Assembly: GCF_039535235.1 (NCBI RefSeq)
Contig: NZ_BAAAWU010000001.1
Span: 3,348,001-3,412,000 of the forward strand
From: Streptomyces roseoviridis
GTDB lineage: Bacteria; Actinomycetota; Actinomycetes; Streptomycetales; Streptomycetaceae
Direction of reading: 5' to 3'
DNA length: 64,000 nt
This document shows positions 36,826-46,465 of this stretch, one piece after another. The translations under genes were made by a program, and so were the position numbers. The notes below the pieces were generated by a model. That model searched no databases, had not been told where the DNA came from, and worked only from the letters and a program-made list of their open reading frames with translations. Each line of letters starts with the position of its first letter. The first letter of the stretch is position 1.

Positions 36826-37755
36826 GCTGACGTCCCCGTCCCCGTCTCCGCTTCCGCCTCCGGCACCTGGAGGCTGGGCGACCTGACGGTGAACCGCATC
36901 GGCTTCGGCGCGATGCGCCTGCCCCAGACCGGCCAGGCGCTGATCGAGAACGCCGTACCGAGGGACCGCGACCAGGCGATCGCCGTCCTCCGCAGGGCCG
37001 TCGAGCTCGGCGTCAATCACATAGATACCGCCGCCTTCTACTTCTCCCCGCTCCGTTCCGCCAACGAGCTGATCAACAGCGCCCTGGCCCCTTCCGGCCG
37101 CTACCCCGACGACCTCGTCATCGCCACCAAGGTGGGCCCGGCGCGGGACGCGTCGGGCGCCTGGGTCAGCCACGCCGGGACGCCGGAGGCACTGCGCGGC
37201 CAGGTCGAGGAGAACCTGCGCCAGCTGGGCCGCGACCACCTCGACGTCGTCAACCTCCGCGTCCTCGGCACCGACTCGGTCGCCGAACGCTTCGGCGCCC
37301 TCGCCGCACTCCGGGAGGCGGGCCTGATCCGCCACCTCGGCCTGTCCAACGTCACGCCCGAGCAACTGGAGGAGGCGCGGCGGATCGCCCCCGTGGTGTG
37401 CGTGCAGAACATGTACGGGATCGGCGTACGCCCCGAGTACGCGGAGTTCGTCCGCCGCTGCGGCGAGCTGGGCATCGCGTTCGTGCCGTTCTACGCGATC
37501 GCGGCGGCCGGCCGGGAGAGCGGGGCCGGCGCGACGGCGGAGCCGGAGGAACTCCTCGCCGTGGCCCGCGCCCACGACGCGAGCCCGGCCCAGATCCGCC
37601 TCGCCTGGATCCTCCACCAGGGCCCCCACCTGCTGGCGATCCCGGGCACCGGCGACCCGGCGCACCTGGAGGCGAACGTCGCGGCGGGCACCCTGCGCCT
37701 CGCGCCCGAGGAGCTGGCCCGCCTGGACGGGGTGCACCGGGCGGAGGAGGACTGA
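36772..37755 (+). CDS. Aldo/keto reductase family oxidoreductase
   Basis: 327 aa TIM-barrel NADPH reductase. LGDLTVNRIGFGAMRL opens the domain at ~33; VNHIDTAAFY gives the catalytic Asp and Tyr, and VIATKVGP the Lys. The usual catalytic His position reads NLRV (Arg), as in a subgroup of actinobacterial AKRs. The first ~20 residues are TTDT repeats from a 12-bp minisatellite. ATG 36772 follows GGGAG. Substrate unknown. Confidence 0.88.
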   Translation: MTTDTTTDTTTDTTTDTTADVPVPVSASASGTWRLGDLTVNRIGFGAMRLPQTGQALIENAVPRDRDQAIAVLRRAVELGVNHIDTAAFYFSPLRSANELINSALAPSGRYPDDLVIATKVGPARDASGAWVSHAGTPEALRGQVEENLRQLGRDHLDVVNLRVLGTDSVAERFGALAALREAGLIRHLGLSNVTPEQLEEARRIAPVVCVQNMYGIGVRPEYAEFVRRCGELGIAFVPFYAIAAAGRESGAGATAEPEELLAVARAHDASPAQIRLAWILHQGPHLLAIPGTGDPAHLEANVAAGTLRLAPEELARLDGVHRAEED

Positions 37756-37789
37756 CGGTCGGCCGGGGGGCGTGGGTGCTGCGGGCTGG

Positions 37790-37968
37790 ACGTCCGGGGG
37801 CCATCCCACCGAGGGCTGGACGTGGCTGCGTCCCCGGACGTCCGGGGTCCCGCTTCCGGGGGTCTGGACGTCCGAGGGTCCCCGTCCGGGGGTCCGGATG
37901 TCCGGGGCCCCCCGTCCGGGGGTCCGGATGTCCGGGGTCCCCCGTCCGGGGGTCCGGATGTCCGGCTG
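37790..37968. repeat. 30-bp tandem repeat upstream of the substrate-binding gene
   Basis: Five or six copies of a 30-bp unit containing GGTCCGGATGTCCGGGG and CCCCGTCCGGG; the last three are nearly identical. Each carries small GTCCGGAT and CCGG palindromes. It ends directly at the presumed promoter of the next gene. Confidence 0.85.
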
Positions 37969-37983
37969 TCTAGACTCCGCCGC

Positions 37984-38715
37984 ATGACGACCTCGAATCG
38001 GGCCCTCGCCGCCGACCTGGCTCCCACCGGGACCCTGCGCGCCTCGATCAACCTCGGCAACCCGGTCCTCGCCCAGGGCACCCCGGAGGCTCCGGGCGGC
38101 GTCACCGTGGACCTCGCCCGCGAGATCGGGGCCCGCCTCGGCGTGCCCGTGGAACTGCTGTGCTTCGACGCGGCCCGCAAGTCGTACGAGGCGATGGCGA
38201 CCGGCCGGGCCGACCTCTGCTTCCTCGCGGTCGATCCCGCCCGGGAGGCGGAGGTGGCCTTCACGGCCCCGTACGTGGTCATCGAGGGCGTGTACGCGGT
38301 GCCGCGCGACTCCGCGCTCAGGACCCCGCAGGACGTGGACGCCCCGGGCGTCCGGATCGGCGTGAAGGCGGGCTCCGCGTACGACCTTCACCTCACCCGC
38401 GCGCTGCGCCACGCGACCCTGGTGCGGGGTGCGGAGGGCGTCGACACCTTCGCGGAGCAGGGACTTGAGGCGGGTGCGGGCATCCGCCAGCCGATGACGG
38501 CGTACGCGGCGGCCCACCCGGAGGTGCGGCTGATCGACGAGCGGTTCATGGAGATCCGGCAGGCGGTGGGCACGACGGTGGGCCGGTCGGCGGAGACGGT
38601 CGCCTTCCTGCGCGCCACGGTGGAGGAACTGAAGGGGAACGGCTTCGTCGCGGCGTCCCTCGCCCGCTCGGGCCAGGACCCGGCCCTCCAGGCACCGCCG
38701 GCCCCGACCACCTGA
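37984..38715 (+). CDS. Type-3 substrate-binding-like protein without signal peptide
   Basis: 243 aa. The periplasmic binding fold of amino-acid ABC systems is clear (LRASINLGNPVLAQ, VTVDLAREIGARLGV, GRADLCFLAVDP, FTAPYVVIEGVYAVP, VRIGVKAGSAYDLHL), but there is no signal peptide or lipobox, so it should be cytoplasmic. TAGACT lies 7 nt before the ATG and there is no ribosome site, suggesting a leaderless mRNA. No permease gene is near. It may be a sensor or a moonlighting enzyme. Confidence 0.8.
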   Translation: MTTSNRALAADLAPTGTLRASINLGNPVLAQGTPEAPGGVTVDLAREIGARLGVPVELLCFDAARKSYEAMATGRADLCFLAVDPAREAEVAFTAPYVVIEGVYAVPRDSALRTPQDVDAPGVRIGVKAGSAYDLHLTRALRHATLVRGAEGVDTFAEQGLEAGAGIRQPMTAYAAAHPEVRLIDERFMEIRQAVGTTVGRSAETVAFLRATVEELKGNGFVAASLARSGQDPALQAPPAPTT

Positions 38716-38813
38716 AGGGGGGCCCGTCCGGGGGCGGTCCCGGACGGTGCTCAGCTCGTGTCCGCACCGCTGCCTGGTCCGTCGTGGTGAACGCCCTGAC
38801 GCGGGCACCGTAC

Positions 38814-39178
38814 GGCCACCCTCCTTCCGAGAGTCGCCCCTTCCGCCACCGCGTCAAGGGCGCTCCTTCGTCGCGTCGCTGCGCGATGGCCTCCGGCCAC
38901 CCTTGACCCGCCGGCTCCCGGTGCGCACAAACTCTCGGAGGGCGGCCGGGGGGCGTGGCCACGCGGCAAGGCCGGGCAGCGCTTCCCGCCGTGGGCGGGT
39001 GGCGGGCTGGTGGGTGGGGGCTGGGCTCTTGGCAGGGGTGGGGGAGGACCTTTCCCGCCGTGCGGGGTGCGCGGTCGTGGAATGGGGCGCCCGATGTCGG
39101 TTCGGCGGCGAGTGGTAGTCGTCCGGCTGGGATTCAGGCCCCGCTGGTCACTCCCGGCGGGTGGAAGGGCAGTCGAGA
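38814..39178 (+). repeat. Left arm of the fold-back element (copy B of the outer repeat)
   Basis: 38814-38933 matches copy A; the rest continues with GGCGGCCGGGGGGCGTGGCC, CACGCGGCAAGGCCGGG, GGTGGCGGGCTGGTGGGTGG and CCCCGCTGGTCACTCCCGG. All of these recur, reversed and complemented, in the right arm with scattered changes. Confidence 0.85.
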
Positions 39179-39500
39179 TGGCCCGGCGGTGCAAACTCCC
39201 TTGCCGAGACGGCCGAAGTGCCACGCCTGTCACAGCAGTTCACTGCCGTCACATCACAGCCCGCGAGAGGGCAGTTTGCACCGGCGAGACGACACAACCC
39301 CGTCCGGGGACGCCTCCTGAGTCACAGCAGTTCACTCGCGTCCCACTCTGACCGGGGAGAGGTGACTTCACTCCTTCCCGGCGGTGCAAACTCCCTCGCC
39401 GAGACAGCCGAAGCGCCTCCCTCGTCACGCGAGTTCACCCCCGTCACGCCTCGGCTCGCGAGGGGGCAGTTTGCACCGCCGGGCCGCCCCCGACCACACT
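39178..39500. repeat. Two inner stem-loop units of the fold-back element
   Basis: Unit 1 (about 39183-39290) and unit 2 (about 39378-39484) each begin CGGCGGTGCAAACTCCCT and end GGGCAGTTTGCACCG, so the ends of each unit can pair with each other. Both contain GCCGAGAC and AGTTCAC flanked by GTCAC. The two units are direct repeats of each other, ~195 bp apart. Confidence 0.8.
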
Positions 39501-39867
39501 CCCCACCCACCGGGAGTGACCAGCGGGGCTTGAACCCCGACCAGACGACGGCCGGTCGCCGCCGAGCTGGGGTGGAGCACCCCATCCCACTTCGGCGCAC
39601 CCCCCACGAGGGGAGCGGCCTCCCCCACTCCCGCCACAAACCCGGCCCCCACCCACCAGCCCGCCACTCGCCCACGTCGCCCGGCCGGTACCCGGCCTTG
39701 CCGCGTGGCCACGCCCCCGGCCGCCCTCCGAGTGTGAAAAGGCACCCGGAGCCGGCCGGTCAAGGGTGGAGCGAAGCGGAATCGCGTAGCGACGCGACGA
39801 AGGAGCGCCCTTGAGGGGCCGGCGGAGGGGGCCACACTCAGAGAGAGGGCGGCCGACACCAGAAGCC
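39500..39867 (-). repeat. Right arm of the fold-back element (copy C of the outer repeat, inverted)
   Basis: Inverted relative to the left arm. Its outer 130 bp (39736-39867) is the copy closest to copy A at 27.85 kb: both share TCGGCCGCCCTCTCTC, GAGTGTGGCCCCCTCCGCC and GGCCCCTCAAGGGCGCTCC in the same order. CCGCCCTCCGAGTGTG at 39721-39736 and the CACACTC...GAGGGCGG at 39834-39853 form terminal inverted repeats of this copy. Confidence 0.85.
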
Positions 39868-40167
39868 CATCAGAAACCCCCACCCCGACCACCCAAGACC
39901 CGCACCCCAACCACCACCCCACCCACAAACCCCCACCGAAACCGTCCCCAAACCCGTCCCGAAACCCTCTCCGCCCCCGCCCCCAAACCCCCCGAGACGG
40001 CCCCCAACGTTCCTCTCCGCGCCCCCGCCCCGAGAGCCGGGGGGAGCAAGCCCGCGCCCCTCCCGATCGCCCGCCACACCGCCGCCCAGCGCCTCCCCGA
40101 ACCGCCCCTGACCTGGGCTTTCACCCCTTCCTCCCGTAGCGTTTCCCCTACACGGAAGGGGATCCGC

Positions 40168-40908
40168 ATGGACATCCGCATGGACCGTTCGACCCGCACC
40201 ACCGAGGACGTTCTCCAGCTCCTCGACGGCCTGTTCGCCGCCGACACCGGCAAGTGGGAGAGCTTCTACGACGATCGCGCCCGGCCCGTCCCTTTCTTCG
40301 TCCCGAAGCCCGACGAGAACCTGGCCGCCCATCTCGACCAGGGCGTGATCCCCACCGGCGGGCGTGCCCTGGACCTCGGCTGCGGGCCGGGGCGCAACGC
40401 CCTTCACCTCGCGGCGCGCGGCTTCGCGGTCGACGCGGTGGACCTGTCCGCCGGCGCGCTGGCGTGGGCGCGGGAGCGGGCGGAGGAAGCGCGCCTGGAC
40501 GTCCGTTTCCTCCAGGGCGACGCCTTCGTGCTCGACCGGGAGGGCCGTCTCGGCAGCGAAGGCGCGTACGACCTGATCTACGACTCCGGCTGCTTCCACC
40601 ACCTCGCGCCCCACCGCCGCGCAAGCTACCTCGCCCTCCTCGCCCGTCGTCTCGCCCCCGGCGGCCACTTCGCCCTCACCTGCTTCGCCGCCGGCCCCGA
40701 CGGCATGGGTTCCGAACTCCCCGACGCGGCCTTCTACCGCGACGCCTCCCTCCACGGCGGCCTCGCCTACACCGCCGACTCCCTGCGCGCGCTCTTCTCC
40801 GACCTGACGGAGATCGAGCTCCGCCGCATGCACGACGAGCCGTCCGACTCCCCGCACTTCGGCGAACCGTTCCTCTGGACGGGCCTGTTCCGCCGCGCGA
40901 TCGGCTGA
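40168..40908 (+). CDS. Class I SAM-dependent methyltransferase
   Basis: 246 aa. Motif I ALDLGCGPGRNALHLAARGF (~66-85), VDAVDLSAGAL, and YDLIYDSGCFHHLAPHRR are typical of a Methyltransf_25/thiopurine-like fold. ATG 40168 follows GGAAGGGG; a second ATG at 40180 is possible. It stands alone next to the fold-back element. Substrate unknown. Confidence 0.86.
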   Translation: MDIRMDRSTRTTEDVLQLLDGLFAADTGKWESFYDDRARPVPFFVPKPDENLAAHLDQGVIPTGGRALDLGCGPGRNALHLAARGFAVDAVDLSAGALAWARERAEEARLDVRFLQGDAFVLDREGRLGSEGAYDLIYDSGCFHHLAPHRRASYLALLARRLAPGGHFALTCFAAGPDGMGSELPDAAFYRDASLHGGLAYTADSLRALFSDLTEIELRRMHDEPSDSPHFGEPFLWTGLFRRAIG

Positions 40909-41071
40909 GCCGCAGCTCAGGCCCGAGGCTCAAGCGGCGAGATTCGGGCGCTGTTTCTGAGGATGGGGACGGGGCCTGGGATTCAACCCACCCACCCGCC
41001 CAGCGAGTTGACCCTGGGCGACCGACTTGCCACGCAGAGTCATACGCCTCTAGCGTGTCCGGTAAACGAAC

Positions 41072-41107
41072 GACCCCCAGCAGGTGCGCCAACACCTGAA
41101 GGGGGTC
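41072..41107 (+). promoter_or_regulatory. Two-tier leader hairpin before the HTH gene
   Basis: GACCCCC (41072-41078) pairs with GGGGGTC (41101-41107) and, inside it, CAGGTG pairs with CACCTG around a 6-nt loop. It ends 34 bp before the ATG and is followed by TCACCA. It could be a transcription attenuator or an RNA element; similar GACCCCC/GGGGGTCTCACCA leaders seem familiar to me from other Streptomyces genes, but I cannot confirm this. Confidence 0.5.
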
Positions 41108-41141
41108 TCACCACCGATCGAAAGAAAGCCGCTTCCGATCC

Positions 41142-41972
41142 ATGGCTGACGCCGAGTTTAGTTTCGCTCCCCACCCCCTCGCCAACCCGGGCTACGGAAA
41201 GCGCTCGACGCCGTACGAACGTCCCTCCCGTCGTGACGACTTCGCGCACCTCCCGCCCCGCGAGGCCGCCATCGCCGCGTACATCGACCGGCTGCCCGAC
41301 GGCAGCGACATTTCGGTGAAGACGCTGGCCAAGCACCTGCCGTACGGGCAGTGCGCCCTCCGTACCGCCCTCAACCGCATCCAGCGTGTCGGGCACCTGC
41401 GGCGCGGACGCGAGTGCCTCGGCGGAAAATGGATCACCCGAACGTGGTTCTCCCGTACGGCACGTGACGACGCGTGGTGGGCCGCCTTCGAGCGCGGTGA
41501 CGTGCCCAGGGAGAAGCCGCCGCCGACCCGGTCGCGCGCCTACATCCTGCTCGCCGCGCTGGGGCGGGAGAACGCCGCGATGTCGCTGTCCCACGCGGAC
41601 TGCCGCGCGCTGACGCCGCTGGTCGAGGAGTGGTTCGCGCGGGGTGCCGAGGAGCGTGACGTGCTGCGCGCCCTGACCGCCGGCCTGCCGCATCCCGTCC
41701 ACCACCCGGCCGCGCTCGCCAGGCGCCGGCTGACCGACAAGCTGCCCCCGCCGCCCCTCCGTCGCGATCCCCCGCCCCTCCGGCTGCTCGAATGCGCGAA
41801 GTGCGGCGCGCCGGGGTACGCGGACCGGCTGCGCGACGGCGAGTGCGGACCATGCCGGGGCGATCGCGGCGGGCCCGCCGCCCCGGCCACCGCCTCCGGC
41901 CGCGTCCCCGTGCAGCGCGTTCGCTTGCGAGCGGCGGAGATCCGCCAGGCGCTCGCAAGCATGCGCACCTGA
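41142..41972 (+). CDS. Helix-turn-helix protein with C-terminal zinc ribbon
   Basis: 276 aa. A replication-initiator-like winged helix occupies ~35-100 (REAAIAAYIDRLPDGSDISVKTLAKHLPYGQCALRTALNRIQRVGHLRR). A middle helical part (MSLSHADCRALTPLVEEWFARGAEERDVLRALTAGLP) and a CAKCGAPG...CGPC ribbon at ~213-233 follow. This layout is common among multi-copy Streptomyces DNA-binding proteins of unknown role. ATG 41142 has a GAAAG site, with the two-tier hairpin in its leader. Confidence 0.8.
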   Translation: MADAEFSFAPHPLANPGYGKRSTPYERPSRRDDFAHLPPREAAIAAYIDRLPDGSDISVKTLAKHLPYGQCALRTALNRIQRVGHLRRGRECLGGKWITRTWFSRTARDDAWWAAFERGDVPREKPPPTRSRAYILLAALGRENAAMSLSHADCRALTPLVEEWFARGAEERDVLRALTAGLPHPVHHPAALARRRLTDKLPPPPLRRDPPPLRLLECAKCGAPGYADRLRDGECGPCRGDRGGPAAPATASGRVPVQRVRLRAAEIRQALASMRT

Positions 41973-42025
41973 CCGTGCGGCTCGACCGGCCCCGGGGCAC
42001 GGCCCGGGGCCGTGAGGCTGAGGGA

Positions 42026-42397
42026 CTACACCGACGGACCCCGCCGCGGCGCCACACAGAACGGATGTCCCGCCGGGTCGAGGAGCACCACGAAGCGCTC
42101 CTCGTCCGGCTGGAAGTCCGGCTTCCGGGCGCCCAGGGCGAGGAGCCGGGCCTCCGCCTCCGCCAGGTCGTCGACGTCGAAGTCCAGGTGCAGTTGCTGG
42201 GGGACGTCCTGGCCGGGCCAGTCGGGGGCGCGGTAGTCGTCGACGCGCTGGAAGCCGAGGAGCAGGCCGCCCTCGCGCTGGAGGCCGGCGAAGTCGGCGT
42301 GGTTCTTCGGGTGCGGCGGCAGGCCGGTGGCGCGGTGGTAGAAGTCGGCGAGGGCCAGGGGGTCGGCGCAGTCGAGGGTGATCGCGGAAAGCTCCAT
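42026..42397 (-). CDS. VOC/glyoxalase-like protein
   Basis: 123 aa, two beta-alpha-beta-beta-beta units: MELSAITLDCADPLALADFYHRATGLP and LHLDFDVDDLAEAEARLLALGARKP with the terminal FVVLLDPAGHPFCV. Members are metal-dependent enzymes or resistance proteins (glyoxalase, fosfomycin, bleomycin types); no specific motif decides. ATG 42397 is preferred over the extended frame. Confidence 0.85.
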   Translation of the reverse strand: MELSAITLDCADPLALADFYHRATGLPPHPKNHADFAGLQREGGLLLGFQRVDDYRAPDWPGQDVPQQLHLDFDVDDLAEAEARLLALGARKPDFQPDEERFVVLLDPAGHPFCVAPRRGPSV

Positions 42398-42482
42398 GAT
42401 CCCCAGGCTAGGAACGTACGGACCACGCCCGCACCGGAATTCGCTTGCCATCCGCCCGCCCCGGCCCCGTACCCTCCCTCCC

Positions 42483-42809
42483 ATGAGCCACGGCAAGACC
42501 TCCTACGTGTGCCTGCCGTGCCGGGCCTCGTACAAGCAGTCCTACGGTCCCGAGCGCGAGCGGCACTGTCCGCGCTGCGCCCGGGTGATGATCCACGCAG
42601 GGTCGGCGTTCCAGCCGCCGCGGCGGCGTGACAAGGACGCCTGGCGGGCGCTGTCCGTCGTCCTGAACGCGGGGATCGGCTTCCACAAGAGCTGCTGCGG
42701 CGGTCCCGGATGGCGGCCCCGCACCCTGCGCGAGGTCAAGGCCCGTACCGCCCACGCCCGTCGCACCGGCGAGCCCGTGGCCCGGGCGCTGCTGCGGTAC
42801 GAGGTCTAG
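42483..42809 (+). CDS. Small zinc-ribbon protein, 108 aa
   Basis: The N-terminus holds CLPC and CPRC, 19 residues apart, forming a likely zinc ribbon (YVCLPCRASYKQ...RHCPRCARVM). The rest is basic. Similar short Streptomyces proteins are sometimes mislabelled as deoxyxylulose-5-phosphate synthase; nothing here supports that. ATG 42483 starts 85 bp from the divergent VOC gene. Confidence 0.7.
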   Translation: MSHGKTSYVCLPCRASYKQSYGPERERHCPRCARVMIHAGSAFQPPRRRDKDAWRALSVVLNAGIGFHKSCCGGPGWRPRTLREVKARTAHARRTGEPVARALLRYEV

Positions 42810-42860
42810 GCCCTCTCTTCCGGATCTTGCCGGGCCTGACCGGACGGCGGACGGCACCCG

Positions 42861-43331
42861 TCACATCCGCCGCAGGTGCTCCTCCAGCCGGTCGTACTGC
42901 TCCCGTACCCCCGCCTCCATGCCCGCCGCCAGTGCCTGGTCGCGGATCTCCGTCGAGGGCCAGAAGGACGTGCTGGTCAGGGCGGTGCCGCCGTCGGGGG
43001 TCGCGTCGAAGGCGAGGACCACGCGGACCGGTCCGGCGTCCGGCATCTGCTCGAAGACCTCGGTGTAGACGAGGCGTTCGCCCGGGACGATCTCCTCGTA
43101 CGTGCCGGAGAAGACGATCTCCTGGCCGTCCGGGGTCCGCTGGCCCCAGCGCCACGCGCCGCCCGGCCGCAGGTCGATCTCGCAGACGGACATGGTCAGT
43201 GCCGCCAGTCCGTACCACGCGTGGACGTGCTCGGGGCGCGTCCACGCCTCCCACACGCGCGCGACCGGCGCGTCGAAGGTGCGGGTGATGACGAGCTCGC
43301 GGTCCGCCGGTGTGGTCAGCAGCGTGATCAT
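42861..43331 (-). CDS. SRPBCC/AHSA1-domain protein
   Basis: 156 aa. The Aha1-type START-like fold is shown by LVITRTFDAPVARVWEAWTRPEHVHAWYG, DLRPGGAWRW, and GTYEEIVPGERLVYTEVFE. Such proteins bind small hydrophobic ligands; their roles are poorly known. ATG 43331. Its 5' end is near the groEL terminator. Confidence 0.88.
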   Translation of the reverse strand: MITLLTTPADRELVITRTFDAPVARVWEAWTRPEHVHAWYGLAALTMSVCEIDLRPGGAWRWGQRTPDGQEIVFSGTYEEIVPGERLVYTEVFEQMPDAGPVRVVLAFDATPDGGTALTSTSFWPSTEIRDQALAAGMEAGVREQYDRLEEHLRRM

Positions 43332-43411
43332 GGCGTTCTCCCGCCGATCAGGTCCCGGACCTCCCTGCCCCTCCAGGATCGCCCCGCCCCGTGGCGCCGT
43401 CCACACGGCGA

Positions 43412-43442
43412 AAGGGCGGCACCCCGGTGGGGTGCCGCCCTT
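43412..43442 (-). terminator. groEL terminator
   Basis: 14-bp perfect stem AAGGGCGGCACCCC / GGGGTGCCGCCCTT with a 3-nt loop, 43 bp after the groEL stop. Confidence 0.88.
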
Positions 43443-43485
43443 CGGCGTTCAGCGATGAACCGCCGATCCTCTACGACTGAGAGGA

Positions 43486-45534
<2,049 letters not shown>

Positions 45535-45738
45535 TCAGACGGCGAGCTTGACCATGTCCGCCTGCGGACCCTTCTGGCCCTGCGAGATCTCGAACTCGAC
45601 CCGCTGACCCTCTTCGAGGGTGCGGTAGCCGTCCATCTGGATCGCGCTGTAGTGGACGAAAACATCCGCACCACCGTCGACCGCGATGAAGCCGTAGCCC
45701 TTCTCCGCGTTGAACCACTTGACGGTGCCCTGAGCCAT
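45535..45738 (-). CDS. Cold-shock-domain protein
   Basis: 67-aa single CSD, an RNA/ssDNA-binding OB fold. RNP1 KGYGFIAV and RNP2-like DVFVHYSAI are present, with the usual [10 protein letters not shown] opening. ATG 45738 follows GGGGAG. Probably monocistronic: own promoter (-35 TTGCAG, -10 TACATT) gives an ~83-nt leader, and a terminator follows. Confidence 0.97.
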   Translation of the reverse strand: MAQGTVKWFNAEKGYGFIAVDGGADVFVHYSAIQMDGYRTLEEGQRVEFEISQGQKGPQADMVKLAV

Positions 45739-45827
45739 GCCTAACTCCCCTATTACTGGCCCTTGCGCGGGACCGCACTTCGCGGACCCGGGTCAGACCC
45801 TGCGCCGGAACGCGTCGACCGCGGCTG

Positions 45828-45855
45828 AATGTATCTGCCCAACTGCCCTCTGCAA
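45828..45855 (-). promoter_or_regulatory. Promoter of the cold-shock gene
   Basis: Minus-strand -35 TTGCAG (45855-45850) and -10 TACATT (45833-45828), 16-bp spacer. The start would be near 45821, leaving a leader of about 83 nt. Confidence 0.6.
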
Positions 45856-45911
45856 CAGGTCAATCCGACGAGAATTCTGGGCACGCCGGAAAGGCGGATT
45901 GAGGAGAATAC

Positions 45912-46025
45912 ATGGAATTCCGGGGCAAGTCGGGCCCGGCAAAGCGCGCAGATGGTGCACAAGGCACGGTCACTTTGGCTGCATCTCGTCCCGCGCGGAC
46001 GCATTCTCATATGCGCCTGGCATGA
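45912..46025 (+). CDS. Possible small ORF, 37 aa
   Basis: GAGGAG followed 5 nt later by ATG opens a 37-codon frame (MEFRGKSGPAKRADGA..., ending MRLA) with a basic, Ser/Arg-rich product and no hydrophobic segment. The ribosome site is one of the best in the window. It lies in a 414-bp gap between the csp promoter and the moaD terminator. No plus-strand promoter is evident, so it may be chance. Confidence 0.3.
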   Translation: MEFRGKSGPAKRADGAQGTVTLAASRPARTHSHMRLA

Positions 46026-46067
46026 GCGGCTGCGGGGACTTCCCCAACTCTACCGCGCTCAACCATG

Positions 46068-46111
46068 CTGAATTGCCCCTTCCGCTTCTGGCAGCGGAAG
46101 GGGCAATTCAG
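46068..46111 (-). terminator. Terminator of the thrC-moaD operon
   Basis: 19-bp perfect stem CTGAATTGCCCCTTCCGCT / AGCGGAAGGGGCAATTCAG with a 6-nt loop, 41 bp after the moaD-like stop. Confidence 0.9.
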
Positions 46112-46152
46112 GGAAATCGGGGAAGCGGGCAAAACCCCACTCGGCCTACGGC

Positions 46153-46431
46153 TCAGCAGCCGCCGGCGACGGCCGGGATGATCGACACGCCCGCGCCGTC
46201 CGGCGTCGCCGTCTCCAGGCCCTGCTCGAAGCGCACGTCGTCGTCGTTCACGTACACGTTGACGAAGCGGCGCAGCTTGCCCTGGTCGTCCAGGACGCGG
46301 GCGGCGATGCCGGTGTGGTTCTTCTCCAGGTCGGCGATGACCTCGGCGAGGGTGGCGCCCTCGGCGGGCACCTCCGCCTGGCCGCCCGTGTAGGTGCGGA
46401 GGATGGTGGGGATGCGGACGTTCACGGCCAT
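46153..46431 (-). CDS. MoaD/ThiS-family sulfur carrier protein with a -GGC end
   Basis: 92-aa ubiquitin-like protein. VRIPTILRTYTGGQAEV and VNVYVNDDDVRF are typical. Mature carriers end in Gly-Gly, which is adenylated and thiocarboxylated; here the C-terminus is AVAGGC, so one residue would have to be removed (JAB/Mec+-type proteases do this for QbsE-like carriers). It follows the thrC-like gene by 34 bp in the same S-box-controlled operon, suggesting it hands sulfur to that enzyme. Confidence 0.9.
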   Translation of the reverse strand: MAVNVRIPTILRTYTGGQAEVPAEGATLAEVIADLEKNHTGIAARVLDDQGKLRRFVNVYVNDDDVRFEQGLETATPDGAGVSIIPAVAGGC

Positions 46432-46465
46432 GTCTTCGTAACCTTTCGGCGCGCTAGGGCGGGTC

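Larger units (their letters stand above)
38716..40167. other. 1.45-kb gene-free region dominated by a fold-back element
   Basis: I see no supportable gene. The frames that run through it are explained by repeats and have no homologous-looking domain. It holds the large inverted repeat (38814-39867), and from 39870 to 40140 a C/A-rich, low-complexity stretch (CCCCCACC-type) leading to the next methyltransferase. Confidence 0.75.

Noticed and set aside
37790..37968. Regular repeats resembling a CRISPR array
   Set aside because: The repeats are tandem and contiguous with no unique spacers, the unit is 30 bp, and no cas genes are present.
38816..39351. Overlapping frames of 110-217 aa in the fold-back region
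   Set aside because: All are low-complexity translations of repeat DNA, several on both strands, without ribosome sites or domains.
39515..39545. tRNA T-arm-like sequence (GGGGTTCAAGCCCC on the minus strand)
   Set aside because: Only the T-loop-like core is present; no matching acceptor, D or anticodon arms or 3' end. It is part of the fold-back arm.
45829..46071. 80-aa frame in the csp-moaD gap
   Set aside because: No ribosome site and it crosses the csp promoter. The shorter frame at 45912 has the better start and is reported instead.
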